The notes: generated by a model not told the origin, from the letters alone. 64,000 nt of DNA from Streptomyces sp. TS71-3 (GCF_018327685.1 NZ_BNEL01000001.1:2232001-2296000), one strand, 5' to 3'; positions 17,798 to 26,772 are shown, counted from the stretch's first letter. A program made the numbers and translations.

Positions 17798-17824
17798 TGT
17801 GGACTACTCGCCGGTTGTGGACAA
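17798..17824 (-). promoter_or_regulatory. Two DnaA-box-like sites in the M23/rpsB gap
   Basis: TGTGGACTA (17798-17806) and TGTGGACAA (17816-17824) read on the minus strand as TAGTCCACA and a perfect TTGTCCACA. They share orientation, with starts 18 bases apart, in the 352-base divergent gap, 30-60 bases upstream of the rpsB -10 candidate. Confidence 0.45.
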
Positions 17825-17853
17825 GGGCGTCACCCTCCGCGTCAGCGTTCCCG

Positions 17854-17859
17854 TACACT
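17854..17859 (+). promoter_or_regulatory. Candidate -10 of the rpsB promoter
   Basis: TACACT fits a vegetative -10; no clear -35 is seen 17 bases upstream. It would leave a leader of about 157 bases before rpsB. Confidence 0.35.
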
Positions 17860-18022
17860 TCTGGTGGCGATCCGGGTCACCGGGTCGACTTCGCACGCCC
17901 CGACATCCCCCTTCATCGGCGATGTCCGCGCTCCTCGGTCCCTCGTGGCACAGCGCGCCGGGGCGTCAGGAGCGACCGCCGTCCGGCGGACGCGACAACC
18001 GAGAACCAAGGAGAACACGGCC

Positions 18023-18958
18023 ATGGCCGTCGTCACGATGCGGGAGCTGCTGGAAAGCGGCGTCCACTTCGGTCACCAGACCCGCCGTTGGAACCCGAAG
18101 ATGAAGCGATTCATCTTCACCGAGCGCAACGGCATCTACATCATCGACCTGCTCCAGTCGCTGTCGTACATCGACCGCGCCTACGAGTTCGTCAAGGAGA
18201 CCGTCGCCCACGGCGGCACCGTCATGTTCGTCGGGACGAAGAAGCAGGCGCAGGAGGCCATCTCCGAGCAGGCCACCCGCGTCGGCATGCCCTACGTCAA
18301 CCAGCGCTGGCTGGGCGGCATGCTCACCAACTTCTCGACGGTCTACAAGCGCCTGCAGCGCCTGAAGGAGCTCGAGCAGATCGACTTCGAGGACGTGGCC
18401 GCCTCCGGCCTCACCAAGAAGGAGCTCCTGGTCCTCTCCCGCGAGAAGGCCAAGCTGGAGAAGACCCTCGGTGGTATCCGCGAGATGTCCAAGGTGCCCA
18501 GCGCCGTTTGGATCGTGGACACCAAGAAGGAGCACATTGCCGTCGGCGAGGCGCGCAAGCTGAACATCCCTGTCGTCGCCATCCTGGACACCAACTGCGA
18601 CCCCGACGAGGTCGACTACAAGATCCCGGGCAACGACGACGCCATCCGTTCCGTCACGCTGCTCACCCGCGTGATCGCCGACGCCGTCGCCGAGGGCCTC
18701 ATCGCCCGCTCCGGCGTCGCCACCGGCGACTCCAAGCCGGGTGAGAAGGCCGCCGGCGAGCCGCTGGCCGAGTGGGAGCGTGACCTGCTCGAAGGCGAGA
18801 AGAAGGCCGACGAAGCCGGCGCCAAGACCGACGAAGCCGGTGAGAAGGCCGCTGACGCCGCCGAGCAGCCGGCCGCGGACGCGGAGAAGGCCGACGCGGA
18901 CGCGGAGAAGCCCGCTGCGGACGCCGAGCAGCCGGCCGCGGACGCCGAGCAGGCCTGA
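18023..18958 (+). CDS. rpsB: Small ribosomal subunit protein uS2
   Basis: Structural 30S protein. The 311-residue product begins [26 protein letters not shown], the classic S2 start, and contains [13 protein letters not shown] and [23 protein letters not shown]. The core ends near residue 235. The last 70 residues are Ala/Glu/Asp/Lys-rich with imperfect [13 protein letters not shown] repeats, an extension commonly seen in streptomycetes. ATG 18023 has AAGGAGA at 18008-18014. It is first in rpsB-tsf, with a long hairpin between the two. Confidence 0.97.
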   Translation: MAVVTMRELLESGVHFGHQTRRWNPKMKRFIFTERNGIYIIDLLQSLSYIDRAYEFVKETVAHGGTVMFVGTKKQAQEAISEQATRVGMPYVNQRWLGGMLTNFSTVYKRLQRLKELEQIDFEDVAASGLTKKELLVLSREKAKLEKTLGGIREMSKVPSAVWIVDTKKEHIAVGEARKLNIPVVAILDTNCDPDEVDYKIPGNDDAIRSVTLLTRVIADAVAEGLIARSGVATGDSKPGEKAAGEPLAEWERDLLEGEKKADEAGAKTDEAGEKAADAAEQPAADAEKADADAEKPAADAEQPAADAEQA

Positions 18959-18972
18959 CGACCGTCCGGTCG

Positions 18973-19020
18973 CCGGCGACGGGGGCGGCGGCACCGCCAG
19001 GCCACCGCCCTCGTCGCCGG
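18973..19020 (+). terminator. Long hairpin between rpsB and tsf (attenuator-like)
   Basis: Arms 18973-18991 and 19002-19020 pair over 19 bases, including one G-U pair and one mismatch, around a 10-base loop. It begins 14 bases after the rpsB stop, so it is placed to cut tsf transcription relative to rpsB. Partial read-through is inference. Confidence 0.65.
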
Positions 19021-19133
19021 CCCCGCGGGCCGGCGTGCTCCCGACGGCCGGGCTCGCGCAGCCCGGCGCCGGGGCCCCGGAGCCCGCACCGGGACCACCG
19101 ACCTTCCCGACTTCGAGAAAGACACACAGACTG

Positions 19134-19970
19134 ATGGCGAACTACACCACCGCCGACGTCAAGAAGCTCCGCGAGCTGACCGGCGCCGGCATGATGGACT
19201 GCAAGAAGGCACTCGACGAGGCCGACGGCAGCGTCGACAAGGCCGTCGAGCTGCTCCGCGTCAAGGGCCAGAAGGGCGTCGCCAAGCGCGAGGGCCGCTC
19301 CGCCGAGAACGGCGCCGTGGTCTCCCGCATCGCCGGCGACAACAGCAGCGGTGTCCTGGTCGAGCTGAAGTGCGAGACGGACTTCGTCGCCAAGGGCGAG
19401 AAGTTCCAGGCCGTCGCCGGCGCGCTGGCCGATCACGTGGCCGCCACCTCCCCGGCGGACCTCGACGCGCTGCTCGCCTCCGAGATCGAGCCCGGCAAGA
19501 CCGTCCAGGCCTACGTGGACGAGGCCAACGCCAACCTCGGCGAGAAGATCGTCCTGGACCGTTTCGCGCAGTTCTCCGACGGCTACGTCGCGGCCTACAT
19601 GCACCGCACGATGCCCGACCTGCCGCCGCAGATCGGCGTGCTGGTCGAGCTCGACAAGGAGAACGCCGAGATCGCCAAGGACGTCGCCCAGCACATCGCC
19701 GCCTTCGCGCCGAAGTACCTCTCCCGCGAGGACGTGCCGGCCGAGGTCGTGGAGACCGAGCGCCGCCTGGCCGAGGAGACCTCCCGCAACGAGGGCAAGC
19801 CCGAGGCCGCACTGCCGAAGATCGTCGAGGGCCGCGTCAACGGCTTCTTCAAGGAGGTCACCCTCCTCGGCCAGCCGTTCGCCAAGGACAACAAGAAGTC
19901 CGTCCAGAAGGTCCTGGACGAGGCCGGTGTCACCCTGAAGCGCTTCACGCGCATCAAGGTCGGCATCTGA
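19134..19970 (+). CDS. tsf: Elongation factor Ts
   Basis: Guanine-nucleotide exchange factor for EF-Tu. The 278-residue product starts ANYTTADVKKLRELTGAGMMDCKKALDEADG, the canonical EF-Ts N-terminal domain. The core CETDFVAKGEKFQ is followed by FAPKYLSREDVP, and the C-terminal exchange domain has LLGQPFAKDNKKSVQKVL. ATG 19134 is preceded by a weak GAGAAAGA site. Very strong codon bias (AAG, GAG, CTC/CTG) marks high expression. Confidence 0.97.
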   Translation: MANYTTADVKKLRELTGAGMMDCKKALDEADGSVDKAVELLRVKGQKGVAKREGRSAENGAVVSRIAGDNSSGVLVELKCETDFVAKGEKFQAVAGALADHVAATSPADLDALLASEIEPGKTVQAYVDEANANLGEKIVLDRFAQFSDGYVAAYMHRTMPDLPPQIGVLVELDKENAEIAKDVAQHIAAFAPKYLSREDVPAEVVETERRLAEETSRNEGKPEAALPKIVEGRVNGFFKEVTLLGQPFAKDNKKSVQKVLDEAGVTLKRFTRIKVGI

Positions 19971-20157
19971 GTCCGTCACGGACACGCGGAAGACCCCGCT
20001 AGGGTCGACCCAGCAGTCGCCCGCGTACGGCGAACACGCCAGGGGCCGTACGTGACGGACGAACGCAGATCCGACGAGGAGGCCATTGCCGTGCATGGGA
20101 TGCGGGATCACCCACCGGCAGTGGCCTTCTTCGTCTGCGCACCACAAGGAGATCACC

Positions 20158-20925
20158 ATGACCACCAAGGCCGCCCAGGGCGATCACGGCGATGACGGCA
20201 AAGTGCCCGGCCGATTCCTGCTGAAGCTGTCCGGTGAGGCGTTCGCGGGCGGGGGAGGGCTCGGCGTCGACCCCGACGTGGTGCACAAGATCGCTCGCGA
20301 GATCGCGGCCGTCGTGCGCGACGGCTCGCAGATCGCCGTCGTCATCGGCGGCGGCAACTTCTTCCGTGGCGCGGAACTGCAACAGCGCGGCATGGACCGG
20401 GCCCGCTCCGACTACATGGGCATGCTCGGCACGGTCATGAACTGCCTCGCCCTCCAGGACTTCCTGGAGAAGGAGGACATCGTCTCGCGCGTGCAGACCG
20501 CCATCTCCATGGGACAGGTCGCCGAGCCGTACATCCCCCTGAGGGCGGTGCGGCACCTGGAGAAGGGCCGTGTGGTGATCTTCGGCGGCGGGACCGGCAT
20601 GCCGTACTTCTCCACCGACACCACCGCCGCCCAGCGCGCCCTGGAGATCGACGCGGAGGCCCTGCTGATGGGCAAGAACGGCGTCGACGGCGTCTACGAC
20701 TCCGATCCCAAGACCAACCCCGACGCGGTGAAGTTCGACGCCCTCGAATACGGCGAGGTCATCACCCGCGACCTCCGGGTCGCCGACGCCACCGCCGTCA
20801 CGCTCTGCCGCGACAACAGGCTGCCCATCCTCGTTTTCGAACTTCTGAAGGAAGGGAATATCGCGCGGGCGGTCCGGGGTGAGAAGATCGGCACCCTCGT
20901 AAGCGATCAGGGCAGCCGGGCCTGA
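20158..20925 (+). CDS. pyrH: Uridylate kinase
   Basis: Phosphorylates UMP to UDP, a hexameric amino-acid-kinase-fold enzyme of pyrimidine synthesis. The 255-residue product has [13 protein letters not shown] (phosphate loop), [28 protein letters not shown] and [15 protein letters not shown] with [16 protein letters not shown] 20158 has an ideal AAGGAG at 20147-20152, which rules out the longer frame from 20086. It sits between tsf and frr in the universal order. A 187-base gap before it contains a TAGGGT -10-like site near 20000, so it may have its own promoter. Confidence 0.97.
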   Translation: MTTKAAQGDHGDDGKVPGRFLLKLSGEAFAGGGGLGVDPDVVHKIAREIAAVVRDGSQIAVVIGGGNFFRGAELQQRGMDRARSDYMGMLGTVMNCLALQDFLEKEDIVSRVQTAISMGQVAEPYIPLRAVRHLEKGRVVIFGGGTGMPYFSTDTTAAQRALEIDAEALLMGKNGVDGVYDSDPKTNPDAVKFDALEYGEVITRDLRVADATAVTLCRDNRLPILVFELLKEGNIARAVRGEKIGTLVSDQGSRA

Positions 20926-21105
20926 CCGAGCCCGCGCCCGGGTACCCGACGTGTGCCCCGGGGAGCCGGGTACGCGGCCGGGAATCGGCCCCCTGGGGGG
21001 ATGGACAAAGGCCTGCCGGAAGGACACCGTGCAGGCAACAGACACGACGCAGCCGGCCGCAGCCCGTGCGAAGCCGGGCCAGCTCAAGACACGCAGGAGC
21101 AAGTG

Positions 21106-21663
21106 GTGATCGAAGAGACCCTCCTCGAGGCCGAGGAGAAAATGGAGAAGGCCGTCGTGGTCGCCAAGGAGGACTTCGCCGCGATCCGCACGGGCCGTGC
21201 GCACCCGGCGATGTTCAACAAGATCGTGGCCGACTACTACGGTGCGATGACCCCGATCAACCAGCTCGCCTCGTTCTCCGTGCCCGAGCCCCGGATGGCC
21301 GTGGTGACCCCGTTCGACAAGTCCGCCCTGCGCAACATCGAGCAGGCCATCCGCGACTCCGACCTGGGCGTCAACCCGAGCAACGACGGCCACATCATCC
21401 GGGTGGTCTTCCCGGAGCTCACCGAGGAGCGCCGCAAGGAGTTCATCAAGGTCGCCAAGACCAAGGGTGAGGACGCCCGGATCTCGATCCGCTCGGTGCG
21501 CCGCAAGGCCAAGGAGGCCATCGACAAGCTGATCAAGGACGGCGAGGTCGGCGAGGACGAGGGCCGCCGCGCGGAGAAGGAGCTCGACGACACCACCGCG
21601 AAGTACGTCGCCCAGGTGGACGAGCTGCTCAAGCACAAGGAATCCGAGCTGCTCGAGGTCTGA
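21106..21663 (+). CDS. frr: Ribosome recycling factor
   Basis: Splits post-termination ribosomes together with EF-G. The 185-residue product matches the family length: [58 protein letters not shown], and the C-terminal helical arm [24 protein letters not shown] 21106 gives the conserved start, and GCAGGAG at 21094-21100 serves it; an adjacent GTG at 21103 is possible. The stop overlaps the cdsA start by one base. Confidence 0.96.
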   Translation: MIEETLLEAEEKMEKAVVVAKEDFAAIRTGRAHPAMFNKIVADYYGAMTPINQLASFSVPEPRMAVVTPFDKSALRNIEQAIRDSDLGVNPSNDGHIIRVVFPELTEERRKEFIKVAKTKGEDARISIRSVRRKAKEAIDKLIKDGEVGEDEGRRAEKELDDTTAKYVAQVDELLKHKESELLEV

Positions 21664-22679
21664 TGAACGACTCATCCTGGGGAGCGCCGTCCCGGACCGG
21701 ATACGCCGGCCCGCTGCTCCCGACCGAGCCGGGCTCCGCAGAACGGGCAGCACGGACGGGTCCTGCGTACGATGCATTCCGCGAAGTGCCGTCGCAGTCG
21801 TCGCAGACCCCGCAGGAGCCCATGCCCAACACTCCCGCGCCCGCCCCGGGCCCGCAGCAGAAGAAGAGCGCCGGCCGTGACCTGGGTGCGGCCATAGGGG
21901 TCGGCCTCGGACTCGGCGTGGTGATCCTCGCGGCGCTGTTCGTGGTGAAGGCCGTCTTCGTCGGGGTGATCGTCGCCGCCGTCGTCGTGGGCCTGTGGGA
22001 GCTCACCTCGCGGCTGCGGGAGCGCAAGGGCATCAACGCCCCTCTGGTCCCGCTCGTCGTCGGCGGTGCCGCGATGGTGGTGGCCGGGTACGTCCGCGAC
22101 ACCGAGGGCGCATGGGCGGCGGTGGCCCTCACCGCGCTCGCCGTCCTGGTGTGGCGGATGACGCAGCCACCCGAGGGCTACCTCAGGGACGTCACCGCGG
22201 GCGTCTTCGCCGCCTTCTACGTGCCGTTCCTCGCGACGTTCGTCGCGCTGCTGCTGAGCGCCGACGACGGGCCGCGGCGGGTGCTCACGTTCCTGATCCT
22301 GACGGTCGTCAGCGACACCGGCGCCTACGCCGTCGGCTGGCGCTTCGGGTCGCACAAGCTCGCCCCCCGGATCAGCCCCGGCAAGACCCGCGAGGGACTG
22401 ATCGGCGCGGTGACCGCCGCGATGATCGCCGGCGCGCTGTGCATGCAGCTGATGATCGACAGGGGCACCTGGTGGCAGGGCCTGCTGCTGGGCCTCGCGG
22501 TCGCCGTGTCCGCCACCCTGGGCGACCTCGGCGAGTCGATGATCAAGCGCGATCTTGGCATCAAGGACATGGGCACCGTGCTGCCGGGTCACGGCGGCAT
22601 CATGGACCGGCTGGACTCCCTGCTGCCGACCGCGCCGGTGGTGTGGCTGCTGATGGTGATCTTCGTCGGAGCGAACTGA
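21663..22679 (+). CDS. cdsA: Phosphatidate cytidylyltransferase
   Basis: Makes CDP-diacylglycerol from phosphatidate and CTP, the branch point for membrane phospholipids. The 338-residue product has a cytosolic Pro/Ser-rich N-terminus of about 70 residues, then around eight membrane helices (AAIGVGLGLGVVILAALFVV onward). The C-terminal signature spans SATLGDLGESMIKRDLGIKD and LPGHGGIMDRLDSLL. The ATG overlaps the frr TGA by one base, which ties it to the translation operon. A strong hairpin follows. Confidence 0.95.
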   Translation: MNDSSWGAPSRTGYAGPLLPTEPGSAERAARTGPAYDAFREVPSQSSQTPQEPMPNTPAPAPGPQQKKSAGRDLGAAIGVGLGLGVVILAALFVVKAVFVGVIVAAVVVGLWELTSRLRERKGINAPLVPLVVGGAAMVVAGYVRDTEGAWAAVALTALAVLVWRMTQPPEGYLRDVTAGVFAAFYVPFLATFVALLLSADDGPRRVLTFLILTVVSDTGAYAVGWRFGSHKLAPRISPGKTREGLIGAVTAAMIAGALCMQLMIDRGTWWQGLLLGLAVAVSATLGDLGESMIKRDLGIKDMGTVLPGHGGIMDRLDSLLPTAPVVWLLMVIFVGAN

Positions 22680-22695
22680 GCGGTGACCCCGGCTG

Positions 22696-22725
22696 GGGCC
22701 CGTTGTCCCGCGGGGCAGCGGGCCC
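22696..22725. terminator. Hairpin between convergent cdsA and serine hydrolase genes
   Basis: GGGCCCGTTGTCCC (22696-22709 region) pairs with GGGGCAGCGGGCCC (to 22725) around a three-base loop and works for both strands. A second, weaker hairpin with GGGTCG/CGACCC arms follows at about 22733-22752. Confidence 0.65.
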
Positions 22726-22804
22726 TTGGCGTGGGTCGCCGGGCGCCGACCCGCGGAAGCTGAGGCGGGCGGGTACACGGCACACCGAGCGGCCGGTCAG
22801 GCGC

Positions 22805-23941
22805 TCACGAGCACAGCGCCGCCGTCACCGCGTCCTGCACGTCGTCGTCCTGGGCGTCCGGGCCGCCCGGGTCCACGTTGACCATGACCGTGGCCTGGCG
22901 GCCGTCCGTCGTGGCGCCGCTCATCGTCTGGAAGCCCAGTATGTCGCCCTGGTGCCCCCAGAAGACGCCACCGCACGGCAGCGACCACTGCTCCAGGCCC
23001 AGCCCGTACGCGCCGCCGTCCGAGTGCCCGGTCTGCGTCACGCCCATCATCTCGGCCAGTTCCGCCCGGTGCAGCAGCCGCCCGCTCAGGAGGGCGTCGA
23101 GGAACGTCGACATGTCGGAGCCGCTGGAGATCATGTCGCCGGCGCCCGCGGCGGCCGTGGGGTTGAACTCCGTCACGTCGATCGGATCCGCGCCGGCGGC
23201 CGTCCGCACGTAGCCGCGCGGGTGCGGTCTCGGGATCGTGACCTCGTCACCGGGCACCGACGTGGAGCCGAGGCCCAGCGGCGTCAGGATGCGCCGCTTG
23301 ATCTCCGTGCCGTACGGGTGGTGGGTCACCTTCTCGATCAGCATCGAGAGCACCAGGTAGTTGGTGTTGCAGTAGCGGAACTGGCCGGGCGTGTCGGGTT
23401 TCACCGGCGGGTGCGCCAGCGGGATCGCGAGCAGGTCGGCGAGATCGTGGTGCGCGTACCGGTCGGCCAGGATGTCCTGCGGCGTGTAGTACTCCAGGAT
23501 CTCCGGCAGCGTGGTGGTGTGCTGGAGCAGGCTCCGTATGGTGATCTTCCGGCCGTCGTTGCCGTGGCCGCGCACGACGCCGGGCAGGTAGCGCTCCACG
23601 TGCGCGTCGAGCGCCACCCTGCCCTGGCCGACGAGTTGCATCACGACCGTCGCGACATACGTCTTGGTCATGCTGCCGATGCGGAAGTCGCTGTCGGCAG
23701 GCATCGCCGCGCCGGTCTCCAGATCCGCGACGCCGCTGGTCAGCACGGTGGTCCCGTGCTTGGTGCGCACGTCCGCGAGCGCTCCGGGCGCCCCGTCGTC
23801 GCGGGTCAGCCGGTCCAGCGCACGCTGCACCGAGGCGGTGCCGGAGGACCCGGCGAGGGCCCGCGGCGCGACCAGCGCGGACGACGTGACGCTCATGGCA
23901 AGGGCTAACGCGACACCCAGTGCCCGCACGGACATGTTCAT
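22805..23941 (-). CDS. Secreted serine hydrolase, class C beta-lactamase/DD-peptidase family
   Basis: A 378-residue exported enzyme. The signal peptide LGVALALAMSVTSSALVAPR ends ALA at about residue 30. The penicillin-recognising fold is intact: SMTK at about 90-93 (nucleophile serine and lysine), YCN with Tyr at about 189, and HQG at about 329-331 in place of KTG, as in Streptomyces R61 DD-carboxypeptidase. Likely substrate is a D-Ala-D-Ala peptide or an ester; beta-lactam resistance is not implied. ATG 23941 has GAGGGAG just upstream; sequence further upstream is a 7-bp repeat tract and not coding. It is convergent with cdsA. Confidence 0.9.
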   Translation of the reverse strand: MNMSVRALGVALALAMSVTSSALVAPRALAGSSGTASVQRALDRLTRDDGAPGALADVRTKHGTTVLTSGVADLETGAAMPADSDFRIGSMTKTYVATVVMQLVGQGRVALDAHVERYLPGVVRGHGNDGRKITIRSLLQHTTTLPEILEYYTPQDILADRYAHHDLADLLAIPLAHPPVKPDTPGQFRYCNTNYLVLSMLIEKVTHHPYGTEIKRRILTPLGLGSTSVPGDEVTIPRPHPRGYVRTAAGADPIDVTEFNPTAAAGAGDMISSGSDMSTFLDALLSGRLLHRAELAEMMGVTQTGHSDGGAYGLGLEQWSLPCGGVFWGHQGDILGFQTMSGATTDGRQATVMVNVDPGGPDAQDDDVQDAVTAALCS

Positions 23942-24108
23942 ATGACTCCCTCGGCTCCCTCGGAACGGACGCACGTCGGGGCCGTTGCGGCCCCACCCGC
24001 CGTGCTCACTCGTCGCGGCTTCACGGCGCTTTTGGAAGTCAACCGCCCCGCCCGCGACACGACCATGGAGACAACCCCCCACTTGAACTGAGGCTGGCCG
24101 CACCCTGC

Positions 24109-24143
24109 GGTCGCCGGTCGCCGGTCGCCGGTCGCCGGTCGCG
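24109..24143. repeat. Five-copy 7-bp tandem repeat
   Basis: GGTCGCC is repeated four times plus GGTCGCG, in the divergent gap between the serine hydrolase and rlmN, within about 170 bases of both starts. Such a tract can change length by slippage. Confidence 0.85.
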
Positions 24144-24235
24144 GGGCCGACAGCGACCAACCGCTACCGATGACGACCGTCACAAGGGCGATCGGGGCAG
24201 GCGCCCATGCCGCTCATGCGACACTGGACGACACC

Positions 24236-25363
24236 ATGCCTGCACCCGGAGAACTCACCTTTGCCGCTCCCCGCGGGGCCAAGAAGCCCCCGCGGCACCT
24301 CGCCGACCTCTCGCCCGCCCAGCGGAAGGAGGCCGTTGCCGCGCTCGGGGAGAAGCCGTTCCGTGCCAAGCAGCTCTCGCAGCACTACTTCGCACGCCTG
24401 GCGCACGACCCCGGCCAGTGGACCGACATCCCCGCCGCCTCGCGCGGCCGGCTCCGGGACGCGCTGCTGCCCGACCTGATGGCCGTGGTGCGGCACATCA
24501 GCTGTGACGGCGACACCACCCGCAAGACCCTGTGGCGGCTCTTCGACGGCACCCTCGTCGAGTCCGTCCTGATGCGCTACCCGGACCGCGTCACCATGTG
24601 CATCAGCTCCCAGGCGGGCTGCGGCATGAACTGCCCGTTCTGCGCCACCGGCCAGGCCGGCCTGGACCGCAATCTGTCCACCGCCGAGATCGTCCACCAG
24701 ATCGTCGACGGCATACGGGCGCTGCGGGACGGCGAGATCGGCGGCGGGGACGCCGGGGGGACGGGCAGCCCCGCGCGGCTGTCCAACATCGTCTTCATGG
24801 GCATGGGCGAGCCGCTGGCGAACTACAACCGCGTGATCGGCGCCATCCGCCGCCTCACCGACCCCGAGCCGGACGGCCTCGGCCTGTCGCAGCGCGGGAT
24901 CACCGTCTCCACCGTCGGCCTGGTGCCCGCCATGCACCGGTTCGCCGACGAGGGCTTCAGCTGCCGCCTCGCCGTGTCGCTGCACGCGCCCGACGACGAG
25001 CTCCGCGACACGCTCGTGCCCGTGAACACCCGCTGGAGGGTCCGGGAGGTGCTCGACGCGGCATGGGAGTACGCGGCGAAGTCCGGCCGCCGGGTCTCCA
25101 TCGAGTACGCCCTCATCCGGGACATCAACGACCAGGCCTGGCGCGGCGACCGGCTCGGCCGGCTGCTCAAGGGCAAGCGGGCCCACGTGAACCTCATCCC
25201 GCTCAACCCCACCCCCGGCTCCAAGTGGACCGCGTCACGTCCCGAGGACCAGGACGCCTTCGTCGCCGCCATCGCGGCCCACGGCGTGCCCGTCACGGTC
25301 CGCGACACCCGTGGCCAGGAGATCGAGGGTGCCTGTGGACAACTCGCGGGTGCCGAGCGCTGA
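24236..25363 (+). CDS. rlmN: 23S rRNA (A2503-C2)/tRNA (A37-C2) methyltransferase RlmN
   Basis: Radical SAM enzyme that methylates C2 of A2503 in 23S rRNA and A37 in some tRNAs. The 375-residue product has the cluster-binding CGMNCPFC with cysteines at about 129, 133 and 136, [20 protein letters not shown] for SAM binding, and [21 protein letters not shown]. The C-terminal methyl-carrying cysteine is in EGACGQLAG at about 367. ATG 24236 is chosen because the ELTFAAPRG start follows; a frame opening at 24170 is weaker. The Cys-Gly-Gln codons at 25334-25342 form an exact DnaA-box sequence. Confidence 0.95.
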   Translation: MPAPGELTFAAPRGAKKPPRHLADLSPAQRKEAVAALGEKPFRAKQLSQHYFARLAHDPGQWTDIPAASRGRLRDALLPDLMAVVRHISCDGDTTRKTLWRLFDGTLVESVLMRYPDRVTMCISSQAGCGMNCPFCATGQAGLDRNLSTAEIVHQIVDGIRALRDGEIGGGDAGGTGSPARLSNIVFMGMGEPLANYNRVIGAIRRLTDPEPDGLGLSQRGITVSTVGLVPAMHRFADEGFSCRLAVSLHAPDDELRDTLVPVNTRWRVREVLDAAWEYAAKSGRRVSIEYALIRDINDQAWRGDRLGRLLKGKRAHVNLIPLNPTPGSKWTASRPEDQDAFVAAIAAHGVPVTVRDTRGQEIEGACGQLAGAER

Positions 25364-25416
25364 ACTTGTACGCTGACTCCGTACACATGCCCGCACGACA
25401 CACAACTGCACTATTC

Positions 25417-25561
25417 CGACAGGGGAGCGCCACAGCGCTGAGAGTGCGGCACGCGTGGACACCTCCGGGTGCTCCGGGCGCGCTGCCGCAGACCCTCTGA
25501 ACCTCGCCGTCGGGGGCACGGGTGCGCTTCGCGGCGCCCCGCGCTCCGGGTAGGAAGTTCG
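25417..25561 (+). ncRNA. TPP riboswitch with atypical 3' half
   Basis: Conserved THI-box elements are present: GGGGAGC at 25422-25428, CTGAGA at 25438-25443 (pyrimidine-sensing loop), a P3 helix with TGCGGC (25445-25450) pairing GCCGCA (25485-25490), then GACCCTCTGAACCT (25491-25504). The usual 18 or so bases before the GTAGG element are replaced by 45 GC-rich bases (25505-25549), with GTAGG at 25550. It precedes the thiamine importer genes, so thiamine pyrophosphate should repress them. Confidence 0.85.
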
Positions 25562-25661
25562 GTCACCACTCCAGCTGTTGGGCCCCGCCATCGCCCCGGG
25601 ACGGGGCTGCCCCGAAGAGCGGGGAGCCGGCCCCGCGGGGCCCTGGCGGCGGGGCCGCGTC

Positions 25662-25684
25662 TTCTCCTGGTCAGACCAGGAGGA
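25662..25684 (+). promoter_or_regulatory. Helix sequestering the thiB ribosome-binding site
   Basis: Bases 25662-25671 pair with 25675-25684 (CTCCTGGT/ACCAGGAG core, one G-U pair) around the loop CAG. The 3' arm contains AGGAGGA, the thiB Shine-Dalgarno sequence, five bases before GTG 25690. This looks like the translational off-switch of the upstream riboswitch. Confidence 0.7.
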
Positions 25685-25689
25685 ATCCA

Positions 25690-26772
25690 GTGAGCACCAT
25701 CAAGAAGGCCGCGCTCGTCGCGCTGGCCACCGGACTGGGCATCGGCGCGCTCGGCGCCTGCTCGGACTCCGGCAGCGGGTCATCGGGATCGGACTCCAAG
25801 ACCGTGACCCTCGTCTCCCACGACTCCTTCGCCGCGTCCGCGAGCGTGCTCAAGGCGTTCGAGAAGACCTCCGGCTACCGGGTCAAGGTGCTCAAGGACG
25901 GCGACGCCGGCGAGGCCGTCAACAAAGCCATCCTTACCAAGGACAACCCCCAGGGCGACGTCTTCTTCGGCGTCGACAACACCCTGCTGAGCCGGGCGCT
26001 CGACAACCACCTCTTCGAGCCCTACCAGGCCGCCGGCCTCAACCAGGTCCGCCCCGAGTCCCTGCCCGGCCACGACCACGCGGTCACCCCGATCGACACC
26101 GGAGAGATCTGCGTCAACTACGACAAGGCCTACTTCACCTCCCACCACGTGAAGCCCCCGGCGACCTTCGCCGACCTCACAGAGCCGGCCTACCGGAACC
26201 TCCTCGTCACCGAGAACGCCTCGACCTCCTCGCCCGGCCTCGGCTTCCTGCTCGGCAGCGCAGCCCGGTACGGCGGCAAGGGCTGGCCCGCCTACTGGAC
26301 GAAGCTCAAGGGCAACGGCGTGAAGGTCGTCGACACCTGGGAGCAGGCGTACAACGAGGAGTTCTCCGGCTCGGCCGGCGGAAAGAAGGCCGGCGGCGAC
26401 CGCCCCCTCGTCGTCTCCTACGCCTCGTCGCCGCCCGCCGAGGCGATCTACGCGCACCCCCAGCCCAGGACCGCGCCGACCGGCGTCGCCACCGGCACCT
26501 GCTTCCGCCAGATCGAGTACGCCGGCCTGCTCGCCCACGCGAAGAACCCCAAGGGCGGCAAGGCCCTGATCGACTTCCTCATATCCACCAGGTTCCAGGA
26601 CGACATGCCGCTGAACATGTTCGTCGACCCGGTCAACGAGAAGGCGCAGGCGCCCGCCGACTACCGGAAGTACGCCGTGCGGGTCGCCACCCCGCAGACG
26701 ATGCCGCCCGACGAGATCGCGCAGCACCGTGACGAGTGGGTCAGGACATGGACGTCCCTCGTTCTGAAGTGA
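25690..26772 (+). CDS. thiB: Thiamine ABC transporter substrate-binding lipoprotein
   Basis: Extracytoplasmic receptor of a thiamine importer, 360 residues. The lipobox LGAC has its cysteine at residue 24, followed by a Ser/Gly linker. The mature part is a TbpA/ThiB-type periplasmic-binding fold: VTLVSHDSFAASASVLKAFEKTSGY, GDVFFGVDNTLLSRAL, LFEPY, VTPIDTGEICVNYDK, VVSYASSPPAEAIYA and CFRQIEYAGLL. GTG 25690 has AGGAGG at 25679-25683 inside a hairpin. The TPP riboswitch upstream makes thiamine the likely ligand. It overlaps thiP by four bases (GTGA). Confidence 0.92.
   Translation: MSTIKKAALVALATGLGIGALGACSDSGSGSSGSDSKTVTLVSHDSFAASASVLKAFEKTSGYRVKVLKDGDAGEAVNKAILTKDNPQGDVFFGVDNTLLSRALDNHLFEPYQAAGLNQVRPESLPGHDHAVTPIDTGEICVNYDKAYFTSHHVKPPATFADLTEPAYRNLLVTENASTSSPGLGFLLGSAARYGGKGWPAYWTKLKGNGVKVVDTWEQAYNEEFSGSAGGKKAGGDRPLVVSYASSPPAEAIYAHPQPRTAPTGVATGTCFRQIEYAGLLAHAKNPKGGKALIDFLISTRFQDDMPLNMFVDPVNEKAQAPADYRKYAVRVATPQTMPPDEIAQHRDEWVRTWTSLVLK

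Noticed and set aside
11160..17824. Replication origin based on DnaA boxes
   Set aside because: Only two isolated pairs are seen, with no dnaA, dnaN or dense box cluster.
22805..23941. Antibiotic-resistance beta-lactamase
   Set aside because: The HQG motif and R61-like layout fit DD-peptidases and esterases at least as well, so a resistance role is not supported.
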